A DNA stretch of 64,000 bases, taken from NCBI RefSeq assembly GCF_036417845.1, contig NC_089978.1, positions 123,038,183-123,102,182 of the forward strand, given 5' to 3'. Below the pieces are notes generated by a model. The model made no database searches, was not told where the DNA came from, and worked only from the letters and a program-made list of their open reading frames with translations. The position numbers were made by a program, and so were the translations under genes. Source of the DNA: Apteryx mantelli. Taxonomy: Eukaryota > Chordata > Aves > Apterygiformes > Apterygidae. Shown piece after piece: positions 50,867-62,932 of this stretch. Numbering within the stretch: position 1 is the first letter of the stretch; each line of letters opens with the position of its first letter.

Positions 50867-52875
50867 GAAGGCGTGTCCAAGAGAGCTGGTTAATATTCAA
50901 ACATCACTTCCTCCAGGCTCAAGAGTGGTGCATCCCTATGAGTAGGAAGTCAAGCAAAGGAGGTAGGAGACCTGCAAGGATGAGCAAGGAGCTCCTGGCA
51001 AAACTCAACCAGAAGAAGGAAGTATACAGAAAGTGGAAAGGGGGACAGGCCACTTGGGAGGAATATAGGAACGTTGTCAGAGTATGCAGGGATGCGACGA
51101 GGAAGGCTAAGGCCCATCTGGAATTAAATCTGGCAAGAGATGTCAAGGACAGCAAGAAGGGCTTCTTCAAATACATCAGTAGCAAGAGGAAGACTAGGGA
51201 AAATGGGGGCCCTTTGCTGAATGGGGTGGGTGCCCTGGTGACGAAGGATGCAGAGAAGGCAGAGTTACTGAATGCCTTCTTTGCTTCAGTCTTTACTGCT
51301 CAGGCCAGCCCTCAGGAATCCCAGACCCTGGAGGCAAGAGAGAAAGTCTGGAGGAAGGAAGATTTTCCCTTGGTGGAGGAGGATCGGGTCAGAGATCATT
51401 CAAGCAAACTTGACACCAACAAATCCATGGGCCCTGATGGGATGCACCTACGAGTGCTGAGGGAGCTGGTGGATGTTATTGCTAGGCCACTCTCCATCAT
51501 CTTTGAAAGGTCATGGAGAACAGGGGAGGTGCCTGAAGACTGCAAGGAAGCCAGTGTCACCCCAGTCTTCAAAAAGGGCAAGAAGGAGGACCCAGGGAAC
51601 TACAGGCCAGTCAGCCTCACCTGCATCCCTGGAAAGGTGATGGAGCAGCTCATCCTGGAGGCCATCTCCAAGCATGTGGAGGAAAAGAAGGTGATCAGGA
51701 GTAGTCAGCATGGCTTCACCAAGGGGAAATCATGCTTAACCAATCTGATAGCCTTCTATGCTGGAATGACTGGCTGGGTAGATGAGGGGAGAGCAGTGGA
51801 TGTTGTCTCCCTTGACTTCAGCAAGGCTTTTGACACTGTCTCCCATAACATCCTCATAGACAAGCTCAGGAAGTGTGGGTTAGATGAGTGGACAGTGAGG
51901 TGGATTGAGAACTGGCTGAATGGCAGAGCTCAGAGAGTTGTGATCAGTGGCGCAGAGTCTAGTTGGAGGCCTGTAGCTAGCGGCGTCCCCCAGGGGTCAG
52001 TACTGGCTCCAGTCTTGTTCAACTTCTTCATCAATGACCTGGATGAAGGGACAGAGTGCACCCTCAGCAAGTTTGCCGACAATACAAAACTGGGAGGAGT
52101 GGCTGATACCCCAGAGGGCTGTGCTGCCATTCAGAGAGACCTGGACAGACTGGAGAGGTGGGCAGAGAGGAACCTCATGAAGTTCAACAAAGGGAAGCGC
52201 AGGGTCCTGCACCTGGGGAGGAATAACCCCCTGCACCAGGACAGGCTGGGGGTTGACCTGCTGGAAAGCAGCTCTGCAGAGAAGGACCTGGGAGTGCTGG
52301 TGGACACCAAGTTAAGCATGAGGCAGCAATGTGCCCTTGTGGCCAAGAAGGCCAATGGTATCCTGGGCTGCATCAGGAAGAGTGTTGCCAGCAGGTCGAG
52401 GGAGGTGATTCTCCCCCTCTACTCAGCCCTGGTGAGGCCACATCTGGAGTACTGCGTCCAGTTCTGGGCTCCCCAGTACAAGAGGGATGTGGCACTACTG
52501 GAGCAAGTCCAGCGAAGGGCTACTAAGATGATTAGGGGACTGGAACATCTCTCTTATGAGGAAAGACTGAGAGAGCTGGGCCTGTTTAGCCTGGAGAAGA
52601 GAAGGCTGAGAGGAGATCTTATCAACGTGTACAAGTATCTGAAGGGAGGGTGTCGAGAGGATGGGACTAGACTCTTTTCAGTGGTGCCCAGTGACAGGAC
52701 GCGAGGCAACGGGCACAAACTGAAACACAGACAATTCCATCTGAACATGAGGAAAAACTTTTTCACTGTGAGGGTGACAGAGCACTGGAACAGGTTGCCC
52801 AGAGAGGTTGTGGAGTCTCCTTCTCTGGTGATATTCAAAACCCGCCTGGATGCAATCCTGTGCAATGTGCTCTAG
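50818..52875 (+). pseudogene. CR1 ORF2 reverse transcriptase part (685 codons, catalytic residue changed)
   Basis: Open from 50818 to a TAG at 52873-52875; about the first 16 codons belong to flanking sequence. The reverse transcriptase domain is recognisable throughout: [29 protein letters not shown] (motif 1), [18 protein letters not shown] (motif A with its Asp), [15 protein letters not shown] (motif B), and [10 protein letters not shown] (motif C). CR1 reverse transcriptases have F/Y-A-D-D at motif C; here the second Asp is Asn, which should abolish polymerase activity. The C-terminal CR1 domain ([20 protein letters not shown] to [10 protein letters not shown]) is intact. Without the endonuclease and with this change it cannot mobilise itself. 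Confidence 0.9.
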
Positions 52876-52962
52876 GTGACCCTGCTTGAGCAGGGGGGTT
52901 GGACTAGATGATCTCCAGAGGTCCCTTCCAACCTCAGCCATTCTGTGATTCTGTGATTTTAT
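50867..52962 (+). mobile_element. 5'-truncated CR1 LINE retrotransposon
   Basis: A non-LTR retrotransposon copy. The 5' junction is judged to be near 50867, where the CR1 protein similarity begins ([15 protein letters not shown]). It lacks ORF1 and the endonuclease part of ORF2. The 3' end carries the usual signature: ggggggttggactagatgat and then ccattctgtgattctgtg at about 52941-52958, the 8-base ATTCTGTG tail of CR1. The long intact frame marks it as a recent insertion; the older scraps elsewhere in the window have no open frames. Confidence 0.93.
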
Positions 52963-55900
52963 GCTTAGCACTATTATCTAAAAAAATATTAACCAAAAAT
53001 AACTTAGGTGTAGTTAATCCTGCTCAGGTAAAAAGGGAGGAATCAGATCTCTTGACAAGCTCTCCAGCATGTTTTTCTGCTGTTTTCCATTTTTCAGTTG
53101 CAGTAACATTTTCCAGGAGTCTTTCTCTGCGGGTGACTTTTTCTTCTATCACTGGAATCATGTTTCGTCATCACCTGACATGCTCCTCTTGCGCACTACC
53201 TCAAGTAGCATTGCATTTCCTCTGGTGAGGAAGTCCCCAGACACAGAGGAGAATGACCTCCATAAGGTCATGTCTCCCATCATTCCTTAAAAGGCAAGCT
53301 GTTTTGTTTTGTTTTTTAACAATCCCCCCCCCCCAAATTCTCAGAAAAAACTTCCTCCTCCACCCTCCTTGCAGAAAGACTAAGGTTCCGTTAACAACAA
53401 TGGTCTTTGTAGTTTTTTCATAGGATGGGGAGGGTGCCTGAGAGCTGGACATTTGCTGATTTGCATCTTCTAGGAGGCAGGATTCAGCAATCCACATTCA
53501 AGCACCAGGAAGGAGACAATATTTTTTTCCCCTCATTACCCACATCACATATTTTGTCTTTGGGAAACTGCCAAAGTCTGTCTCAGGAGGTTGTTATTTT
53601 TCTCCGAGAGACCAAAATCAATCAATCAATCCTTGGCTTGGCAGTGCTAGAACAGAAGATTAGGACTCTCAAGGCAGATTATAAACACAATCCCCTCAAT
53701 TAACTTCTCCGGGATCAGCTAGAGGTGGTTAGACCCTCATTAAGTCAATTATTAACACAGTTGGTCAATGTGCGTATTTTTTATGACAAATCTTATTAAT
53801 GCCATGTGCAAAGCAGTAAACCAAGAGGTAGGTGAAAAACACAAGGCCTCGCTGGTGAGCAGAGGGTCCAAAGTTTGCCACAGCTTTCCTGTGTGGCAAG
53901 GCGGCACCAGTAACCAGCTGCGATAGAGAAGCCTGCTTGGTGCAGGTCTGGCTGCGAACAACGATCCCCTCTAGCAGGCCATGCCAGTGCTTCTCCCAGC
54001 CACTTTGGTTTTTCAGGAGATTGTGACCCAGGGCTTTCTGGCCTGGAAACATCTGTATTAACACACCATTTGAGCACTTAGGAGGTACACCACTGAGGGT
54101 TGGCACTGCTACCACCCTTTACAACCAAGAGGAATTGCACAGTGTCCAGCTATTGACCCAGCCAACGTTATCCAGGTAGTAGCTTCTTTGGAAACCAAAA
54201 CTCACACGAACAGGGGCCTTTGAGCCCTGCCATTAGGAGGAATTTCTTGCCAGCTATCTCTTAAGGCAGCTCCACTGGGACAGGAAATTAATTTACTGAA
54301 TGACAGTCAACAGGACCAAGCTGCACCACAACTCGGTATTGAAAACTCGACAGGACGAGCCTCCTGCTTGCTCTCTGGGAAAGACACCTGCCTCCCAGGG
54401 AAGGTAGATCCAAAAAAAAGGTTTTTGTTTCAAATCTTCCCTTCACCCAAGCTTTACCTACAAGGGGCTCATCAAGCCTAGTCCTTCCTGTGATACATTT
54501 TGGAGATGCTAGTAATGGAGAGGTCTCCGAGTCATGCAGCTGGGGCTATTTTCTAGCTACTAGTTTGCATGTCAGCACAAAAACTCTCGCTTTGGAAAAG
54601 AGAAAAACACTGGATATTGCACTTCTAGTATCACCTTTCACAGACAAATTGTCTCCTATGGCTCTCAAGCCAAGAACCATAACAAGCATTTGCATTCCCT
54701 GTACTTTGCACATAGAATCAATCGAGGAAAACATTTTGTGGGTGCATACTTTAATCCACAATTGTGTAACTCTCAGTTAATTTTAAATGCACAAGGCCTG
54801 AAAAAGCTTGCAAGTGCACATGCAAGTTTTGCAGCTAGAAAACAGGCACCAAAAACCAATACCGAAAATTTTCTGACAACTTAGCCCTGATACATTTTTT
54901 TGGCCAGTATGATTATTGTCTTAGGAAAGCCTTTCCACAAAACCCCATTGTATTTTTAACAACTGAGGTTCATCTGCTTTCTTCCAGACTTTTTCAGGAT
55001 TTACTCTTCAAATAATAATGGCTATATTCAGGGAAATGTATTTTATCTTAGTACAGAAACACATTTCTTTGCTAAGAGGATGGAAACTAAGCATGCAAGT
55101 CACACTTTCGGGGTCTCAGATCCAGCACATAAAGAGCAGTTTCCCCTGCTGTTATGTGTCATGCCTGTAAGGCAGCCTCCTCTTGTGAGTTATGGGATCA
55201 GCCTTTCTGTTTGAAAAATGAAGACATTCAAGGTCCTGTCAAAGAGGAAAAAAAAAAACACAAAAAAACCCCTTAACACTGAGCATAGATAGAATTCCCC
55301 TACAGGAGTTCAAAGAAAAGAAGTTGAACTGTGACCCAGAAAGACTGGAATTAGTTAAAAAATGTCCTGTCCTATGACACCACATTAAATCCACACTCCT
55401 TGCTCTGCTATAATTTATTAAAACTTCTTCCTGCCTGAACAACATGCAAGTGTGGTTAAATGAGCAGTAGCATTGGCAGGCAGCACCTTGCACTGCCCTA
55501 CTGAGCATTTACCTACAGGTAAATGTTTGATTAAACCTTTTGTCAGGCTCCTGCACTGCCCGTAGTCCACCATGTCATACAAGATATTGGCAGTACTACT
55601 GACCTCAAAAAAAGAGCCCCGATTGCTTCCTTGACAAAGGATAAAGGATGGACGAGTTCCCTCTTGCAGCTCCTGTGGCCGGTATACTTGGTGCAACCTG
55701 ATGAACGACTGGGAGAAACTAAGTGAACATAGGGAAGAGCAGACAGCCAGCTGGAGAAACCATGATGATCTAGGGAAGGAAAATGGCACATCAGCAAGAC
55801 CGACCAATGAAATATGTGACTCACTGGGGGCAATGACAGCTTAAAGCTAAACCTGATCCTTGCATTCATCCACCTGGATAAATATTCATTGCAGTTATGT

Positions 55901-57057
55901 GCATTCACCAGTAGGAATGCAAGATTAAAACATTTCTAATCTGCAGTGCCTTCAAATGCATTGAAGTCAACCTCCCTTCTCCAGGGGACAAATGGCATTT
56001 ATAAATCCTGAATATCTTTCTACCCTCAGGTAATATTGCAGGTGAAAATCAGAATATTTGTATGCTAGCAGCCTGTTCTGCATATGCTGCCATATGATGA
56101 AGATTCAGATGTGCATCTGCAACCCCAAATCAAGCTCATCTTCCCAGTGAAAACCTAATTGGTACAAGTTGCCAATGGAAAATGCCAATAAGATGTTTTT
56201 GCAAAAAGGCAATCTATTTTATCTTATTCATCTTTTCAGTCTTTCTCCCTGAATTAGCAAAGATAATCATCTTCCAAATCAAACAGTCCCTGCTATAAAC
56301 AGCAATTATAACTATTGTTCCAAGTTGTTTTCTCCAGATGTGTTAGCATATTTTTCCTTTACCTCAGCTTCTGGTAATTCTTTGCTTTGACTTATGCATC
56401 AGAGCTGAAGGAACTTCTCTTGAAGCAACACATCCTAACAGCAAACAGTCCTGAACGGACTAAGTCAGCAGCTTTTTGGTCTGCTTGGTAGCCTGGCTTC
56501 GTAGGACTCGGCATCCAACAGGTATGACCAAAGCTCCTTCCTTCATGCTGTTGACTGCTACCGGGGTAACTTCTTCCCTACAGCTCCTTCTTCTGCTCTC
56601 TTTATGTGGGCCAAGGCAGCACTACTCGGGAAGCCTAATTTTTAGAGCTGTGCAACTGAAATGATGGGGTTTCTTAAGACTACAACCAAGATAAGAAGCT
56701 ACCTAATGGGCTAACAAGCAGGATGCCTGCAGTCCGTCAGAAGACTAATAGAAGACAGGTCAGACACTTGGGATACTTTAAGACAAGGCAGTGGAGACTT
56801 GGAGAAGTCCAATTACAGCATCTCAATTTATACAGAATAAATTGAAGACATAGGACTGATAGTGAACAGAAGTGGAATGAAAGCTTACCACTTGGCAAAA
56901 GGCAATGATTGACAAAGAAATGCATAGTTGTCTCTGAAGAACTTATTTGATTTACATAAAAGGAGAGCCTGACTCCAGTCTTCAGACAGGGATTTCTAGA
57001 CAGCCAGACTCCATGATGTGCTGCTTGATTCCCGGCATGCAGTGCTGTATTTGCTAC
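52963..57057. other. Intergenic sequence between CR1 and the endogenous retrovirus
   Basis: No gene or element recognised. A C run lies at about 53325-53334, and overlapping short frames at 53750-54115 and 55240-55908 have no supporting similarity. The base flanking the retroviral 3' LTR is ttgctac (57051-57057); its expected duplicate lies beyond the window end. Confidence 0.5.
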
Positions 57058-57481
57058 TGTAAGGGTCCGGCGGGGGCGATGCCTGGACTCCCGGCAGGAA
57101 CAGATACACAAACACAAGGCACACTAAGGTCAATGCTGAGCGTTTATTACCTCTGCGTCTGAGCGGGGGTTCCCCAGCGATTTCCCGATCGAGGCAATAA
57201 AGGAGCGGGAGAGTCCCTGGCACCGCTGAGCGTCGGTCCATGGCGAGGAACGCCGGGGGGCACTATACGTGGGTTTTGTGTACTACACACATGCGCAGTG
57301 GGCACATTGAGCTCATCGCTAATCTCGAGTCAAAGCCCAGGTGCACACCACACTGGCATAGGCCCAGCTACATGGCTATGGGTCAACATGTCCTGTTGAT
57401 GCTCCTTTTCCCACGGAACGGTCTGGCTAGCTTCCATCGCCTATCTCCTCGACATTCTTCCGCACTTTCCCATATACTCCA
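57058..57481 (-). repeat. ERV 3' LTR
   Basis: 424 bases, TG...CA on the plus strand (tgtaaggg to atactcca). Minus-strand features: a GTATAG TATA-like box, an AATAAA signal at 57148-57143, and the end CCCTTACA. The right edge is placed by the G-run of the polypurine tract; an edge at 57472 (ttccca) is the alternative. Confidence 0.88.
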
Positions 57482-57488
57482 CCCCCAC
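57482..57488 (-). other. ERV polypurine tract
   Basis: On the minus strand GTGGGGG directly precedes the U3 start TGGAG. It is short for a polypurine tract but is in the right place for plus-strand priming. Confidence 0.5.
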
Positions 57489-57501
57489 GATGGAAAGCTA
57501 G

Positions 57502-57885
57502 TTACAGGCCATTCCAGTCTTCAGAAGGGTGTGTGGTATGAGGGCAAGGGAATTTACAAAGTAATGAAATCAAAACATAACATAATATAATGCGAAAGAT
57601 AAACAAGAGTTCTCCTTGTATGAGGTGGCCCGGCCATCCCCTTAGGGAGCCAAACCAATTAGCCAGCCAGGCATCTCCGCCATTCTGCCAGGTATGTTGG
57701 ATAATGTTCTGTAAGTGGCTGATATCAGTCTCAGTAGATGCTGATTCTTCAGTGATGGTAAAGCAGCACATCCCGGCAAAGTCAGGACATCCATGGTTGT
57801 AACACAGTAGGAGATAGTCGATCACTAGATGGTCTTGCAGTGTTTCTTGCCGTACTGCTCCCAACTCTTTATTTAAAAGAGGCAA
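57502..57885 (-). pseudogene. env: ERV env, transmembrane-subunit remnant
   Basis: A minus-strand frame of 127 codons resembling the transmembrane subunit of gamma/alpha-type retroviral Env. Visible: a helical region, then HGCPDFAGMCC, which is the CX6CC motif that forms a disulfide with the surface subunit in covalent Envs, a further ectodomain helix, a WFGSLRGW membrane-proximal segment and a hydrophobic anchor (about 57560-57610). Its frame differs from both upstream env pieces, so env is broken. Such an Env is unexpected behind a class III pol. Confidence 0.75.
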
Positions 57886-58057
57886 TGGCTCTAGATGTCC
57901 AATTTAAGCCTTGAGCTAAAGCACAGACAACATGCTCTAACCGTTTACAATCATGCGCCACCACCCCCGGGATCCCAACTAGGCTTAGCAATAGGCCTAG
58001 GGCTTCCGCATGAGAAAATAAACTTACATGGAGGTTACAAATGGCATCTAGGATATG

Positions 58058-58694
58058 TCACGGGGTCCTTCGCCGCTCCATCATAAAGGGAAGGATGCTT
58101 AAAGTAACACAATCTACAGTGCATGGGCCACCTGTGGCGTTGGCTGGCACATATGTATATGCTGTAGTGACACACAGAAGGAACCAACCTAAGGGTAGTA
58201 TAATGTGAGCAGACGCATAAGCAATATTTATAGTGTCATTACAAATTAACTGTGTATTGGTTACATACCGCAGAACAGAGGTAGCATTTACAAAGCGAAA
58301 GCAAATATATGCTTTAGACATGTTAGCAATACAAAAAGAGTAAGTCCAAGGTGTCATCTTTTGGGAAACAATACCCAAATTGTATAAATTCATGGGAGTA
58401 ACAGAAATACCTTTTTTTTTGTATATAACTCTGTAGTACCATGAGTGGAGCTGGTACACCCATGTAATACGTAGTTAAGACATCATCCACTGATCGTCCT
58501 CCTGCAATACAGAAAGCAGAGAGGTTAGCTGATCTTTGTGTGAGCCAAATCCATGTATTTACATGGGAAGCTGGATGGTCTTGTAGATTAACGGCATCTG
58601 TCGTGGTCAACAAGAGGCAACATCTCAACAGTAGCTTACAGATGCCGGCGTGATAACCTGTTGATGGGAAGATAGAAAGGCATAGTATCACCAT
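58058..58694 (-). pseudogene. env: ERV env, surface-subunit remnant (two frames)
   Basis: Two overlapping frames: 58323-58694, starting with a probable signal peptide (Leu/Cys-rich, LLLRCCLLL) followed by WIWLTQRSANLSAFCIAGG, and 58058-58459, with N-glycosylation sites and a C-terminal GWFLLCVTTAYTYVP...GGPC segment of the type seen near the end of gamma-type surface subunits, then a basic ERRRTP. The frame change falls at a 9-base T run on the plus strand (58412-58420). The whole env (about 1.2 kb) is shorter than typical Envs, so an internal deletion is likely. Confidence 0.7.
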
Positions 58695-58797
58695 CAGGAA
58701 GAACTAGAGCAGTGGCTCCTGGACCATCTGCTAGAACAGTGCCAGGTCGCTTTTCCTTTTGAGGAGTTAGTATCCACACACTGGCTAAAGAGTGTGT

Positions 58798-61171
58798 TTA
58801 GGGTGTTTGCTGAACTTGAGGCACTCCGGCACTGTGGATCAGAATTCCTCGCAGTATCGGTGCTCCCTGTGCAATATTCACTGGCGTGGATACAGATACC
58901 TGGAAAGATAAATCTTGAGAAGAGGTCAATAAGAGTGGGGCTATTTGGACAGGTATCAAAGATGAAAACAGCCATACACACTGTGAAGGGCAGTCAAGTC
59001 TTAAATGTAAGCTTATAACCCTTTGTTCAGTAATCATGAGTTGCTCCGGTGTATAGAATTCTACCTCCCCGGAGGCGAGTATGCAGGGGGCAATTCCCCC
59101 TTCCATTATGGATATCCAAGCAGGAGTTGCTAGAGTCGGTTTGGCTTGTACTCGCTCATAGGGAGTAAGCATTCCAACACGCCTGTTGTTAAGCATAAAC
59201 AGAGCTTGTGGGAGCATGCTCATCCACCCCCTTAAGGTTTGCGTGGTGGTAAACTTTCGAATTTGTTCTTTTAGCAGGCCATTCATTCTCTCTATTAATC
59301 CACTAGCTTGAGGGTGGTATGGTATATGCAAGACCCAGGTGATCCCCAAGTCCTTTGCCCATTCTTGTACTACATGGCCTGCAAAGTGGGTACCTTGGTC
59401 ACTCTGTATTTCTTTTGGTATACCATAAGTATACATGAGCTGCTCTAAGCCCCGTACAGCAGAGGATTGATTCGCATGGTAGGTAGGATATGCATACATA
59501 AGGCCTGTGTGTGTGTCTGCAGCAGTCAATATATACTTTCGCCCCTGTGAGGGGGGTAACGGGCCTACATCATCTACCTGCCAGGTCACAAAGGGTTGTT
59601 CGCCTCGCTTGATGCGACCGTATGTGCTGGTGAAAGGCACTTTTGTTATCTTCATACAAACGGGACAGTTAGCACGGGCTGTCTTATACCAATGTAGGGC
59701 TAACATGGGATGGCCTCGTGATAGATCCCAAGCCTGAGCTGTGATGGGGCCACGATGCCCTGATCGTTCACACGCTTGCCAAGCTTGCTTTAACTCTGAG
59801 GGAGTTGCCATCTGGTCGACTGCTGTATTATGCTGAGTTTCGAGGGTCTCCTGCTTCTGATGGGCATCGACATGTCGCACAGACACAGCTTTAGTTTGCA
59901 CAATGTCCCAAATCCTTTCCCACAAGGGGCTCCCCCAGAGTTCCTTATCACGTATCTTCCACTGTGCAGCGGCCCATGTTGGTAACCAGGTTCTGCGCAG
60001 ACCCTTGTATACTACCCAGCTGTCCATATAGAGGTAGCGTGCATCTCCCTCATCGAGAGCTATAGCTGCAGCCTTTAGTTCAGCCCACTGATTTGAGTAT
60101 CCCGTTCCTGAGGCAAAACAGATAGTATCCGTGGCAGGATTATATGCTACAGAGCGCCACACTCGCTCTCCTGCCCAGGAATACACTGCATTGCCATCAG
60201 AAAACCAGGCCCACTCTCGTTGCTCAGGAGATAAGGTCTCAAAAGGAGGGGCCTCTTGGACAGGCGATGGCTCTATTGGGGGAGCAAGGGGGGGCAGCCC
60301 CTCTGGCTCTGACAATAGAGGCACGTGCTCAAAACGTACCTCCCCTAACAAGGTTGCATGCGGGGTGCTCATGTCCTTTCTCCCTGCCTTAAACCGGGCT
60401 TGTAAATAGTGTTTCCATTTCCACTGGGTTGCAGCTTGGGCCACCCCCACATGGGCCCTGATGGTATCATCTGTCACCCATGCCTGAATGGGGATGGGGG
60501 TGTGTACGGTCACCGGGTCACGTCCTGTAACTCGTTCGGTATCCTGCAAAGCCCACACCACAGCCAAGAGCTGTTTTTCTAGAGGTGTATAATTTGCTGT
60601 GGCCCCTTGCAGGGAACGGGACCAGAAACCTATAGGTTCCCGCCTTGCGTGGGCACATTGCTGCCACAACCCCCAAGACACCGTATCCCCCATGACCGTT
60701 ACCTCCAGCTCGAAAGGTCGTCCCTCATATGGAGTGAATAGTTCGCAATGTTGGACCACCGCCTCCTTGCACAGGTCGAAGGCTTGCTGATGTTCTTTAG
60801 TCCATTGCCACTGGCTACTTTTTTTGGTCAAATGCTGTAGCGGCCGCATTAAATATGCTAAGTGGGGTATAAAGGTCCTCCAGAACCCCAAAAGGCCCCC
60901 AAAAGCTTGTAGTTGTCTCACAGTAGTGGGGACAGGGTACTGTTGAATGGTATTGCGCACTTTCTCAGGGATAGCTTTCGTCTGCCCCCTCCAGACTATG
61001 CCTAAGAATTGCACACTGATGTCCGGCCCCTGTACCTTCTTAGGGTTTACAGCCCACCCCCGCTCCTGTAGGGTCTGTACCAGCAATGATAACTGCTCAC
61101 GGACTTGTTCTTCAGAAGGTCCCATTATCAAAATATCATCGATATAATGGTGGATGGTACACTCTGTAAGT
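58798..61171 (-). pseudogene. pol: ERV pol: RT C-terminal part, RNase H and integrase
   Basis: A 777-codon frame (58798-61131) that continues upstream in frame to about 61171 and so includes the RT motif HHYIDDIL. RT thumb and connection follow. RNase H shows WFSDGNAV, QWAELKAAAIAL and YMDSWVVYKGL, giving the D, E and D of the active site, then HVDAH. Integrase shows a His/Cys N-terminal segment (GHRG...CPVC) and the DD35E triad: QVDDVGP, IQSDQGTHF and, 35 residues on, SGLIERMNG. No dUTPase is seen, although many ERV-L elements have one. The frame is intact for these domains; the breaks lie upstream in RT. The class is inferred from motifs. Confidence 0.88.
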
Positions 61172-62135
61172 GGGGGGGAAGATCAGCTGAGATCATCTGG
61201 TGGCAAATAGTGGAGCTATGTTTATAGCCCTGAGTAAGGACTTAAAACGTATATTGCTTATTATCCCATGTAAATGCAAATTGGTCTTGCGATTGCGGGG
61301 ATATAGCGATAGAGAAGAATGCATTTGCCAAATCAATGACAGCTTTCCATTCTTGCAGATGTTTCCCTATGCCTTCCAGCAGAGTTACCATGTCAGGTAC
61401 TACGGCTGCTAATGGTGGGGCAACTTTATTTAGCTCCCTATAATCCACAGTCATATGCCATGAGCCATCAGGCTTCCGAACAGGCCAAATAGGACTATTG
61501 AAAGCCGACAGGGCAGGGCGTATTATTTGGATATGCAATAAAGCATCTATAGTTTCCTGAATCTCCTGTTCCCCACCAGGAATTCTGTATTGCTTCACTT
61601 GCACTACAGTGGGGGGAACCGGTAGATCCACTGGGTCCCATTTTGGATACTCTCTAATCAAAGTAATGGATTGCAACTGCGGTAACGCAGAACTTTTTCC
61701 AAAGGAGAACAATCCTTGCAGGGTCTGAATATCTCTGCCCAGTAGCACATCGATCCCCAAGATATACTCGTGAATCGGTGCTAATAAAACAGTGGCAGAA
61801 AATGGGGGGGTTTTGCCAATTGCTAACGTAACTACAGCCTGTCTTGCTGGGGTGGCTGATCCTCCTAACCCACATATACGGGTAGTGGCCTTCCCCGGAG
61901 CTACCGCACTATGTAGTACAGGAGCTTCTGCCCCAGCATCTACTAAAGCAAGCACAGCAATTTCTCCTCCAGAGCGCCAGCGAATTCGCAAGGGTACATA
62001 AGGGTGTCGGTCCCCCCGATGGTAAGCCGCAACTGACGCTCGTATTGCAGGGGACCCGCCTCCCCTCGTTGTCTTTTGGCCGGCAGCTTCCACGCTGTGG
62101 CTGGAGCAGGGGGGGCGGTAGGCTGTGTTCGACAT
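61172..62135 (-). pseudogene. pro-pol: ERV pro and N-terminal RT, with stop and frameshift
   Basis: The frame 61242-62135 covers the aspartic protease and the first half of RT. It lies in -1 relative to gag, so a gag-pro frameshift is expected in the 61943-62135 overlap. Protease: LALVDAGAEA has Ala where the catalytic triad has Thr/Ser (D-A-G), followed by GIDVLLGRD in the flap/C-terminal region. RT: FNSPIWPVRKPDGSWHMTVDYRELNK, and motif A VIDLANAFFSI with its Asp. A TAA interrupts at 61244-61242, just after motif A, and a one-base slip in a 7-base G run (61172-61178) separates this frame from the downstream pol frame. Confidence 0.85.
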
Positions 62136-62932
62136 TGCTGATTAGCAGGTAGCCGCTGCCACCGCTTGAATAAGTCAGCAGTAGAAAGACCATTTATCTC
62201 ATCACGTAATACCCCTGCCTGCAGCAAATCAGTCCACATCTGCCACCTCGTTACCTTTCCACTCAATTTAGTAGTCCCTGCCAATTTTCTTCCTTTGGAA
62301 TTCCGAACTGCTCTCGCTTGCTTAGTATCTGGTTCACCAACAAGTGTCAAATCCCTTATATTGTGTATTAAAGCCCCCACTGTTCCAGTTGCAGGCATTA
62401 CTATGCCAAATAGTAAGGGCTTTAAGGCACTTGGAGCCCCCCTTAATAACTGGGTCTTCATTTGCTGCATTATTTCCACACCGTCCGGTCCTTCTCCATC
62501 TGCTAATCCGATTGCTACCCCTAGCTGCCGCAACACGTTGATCCCTTCCTCCAAAGTACGCCACGCTCCCACTGTGGTGGCTAACTCATCGGTGGACGGA
62601 TAAGCACCTACCACAGCAGCACATAACCACTGATATAATGTTGGAGCTACGATAATATTTCCTGCCCCGTCCCGCGGAGCAGTTAATTGGGTAAGATAAT
62701 ACTGAACTTGAGCATCGGTTGATAAGGGGCTCATTAAATTCAGCTCCTCTCTTACGAGACTAAGCGATCCAGCACCCGCATCCCATGCTTTCACTAACCA
62801 GGCTAACAAAGACTCCCCATGCTGCTGCTGGAAAGCAGTTAAAAACTCACGCAATTCCTTCGGGGTATACGTCCTAGATTGCTCCACTGTATTCCCGTCT
62901 ACTTGCCTCACCCCCTTCAGTTGCACAAGAGG
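61943..62932 (-). pseudogene. gag: ERV gag, downstream part (capsid-like)
   Basis: 328 in-frame codons directly following the TGA at 62935-62933 and in the same frame as the upstream gag part. It is helix-rich (RTYTPKELREFLTAFQQQHG at the start), fits a capsid domain by position and class III Gag similarity, and ends in a Pro/Ala-rich, basic tail without a CX2CX4HX4C zinc knuckle. A 7-base C run on the minus strand (62115-62109), reading GCC CCC CCT in gag frame, is the best candidate for the -1 slip into pro. Confidence 0.8.

Noticed and set aside
53752-55908. Overlapping minus-strand frames (up to 129 codons) left of the retrovirus
   Set aside because: No motif, signal or similarity recognised; frames overlap one another in different phases as expected by chance.
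56996-57241. 82-codon minus-strand frame starting in the 3' LTR
   Set aside because: It is the 3' LTR copy of the leader frame running into host DNA; not a separate gene.
57058-57472. LTR right edge at 57472 (ends ttccca), which would make the window end exactly at the 5' LTR edge
   Set aside because: It also ends in CA, but 57481 is preferred because the G run of the polypurine tract abuts it; the window edge coincidence is not evidence.
59507-62603. Plus-strand frames of 65-145 codons within the retrovirus
   Set aside because: They lie antisense to pol, pro and gag and have no independent support.
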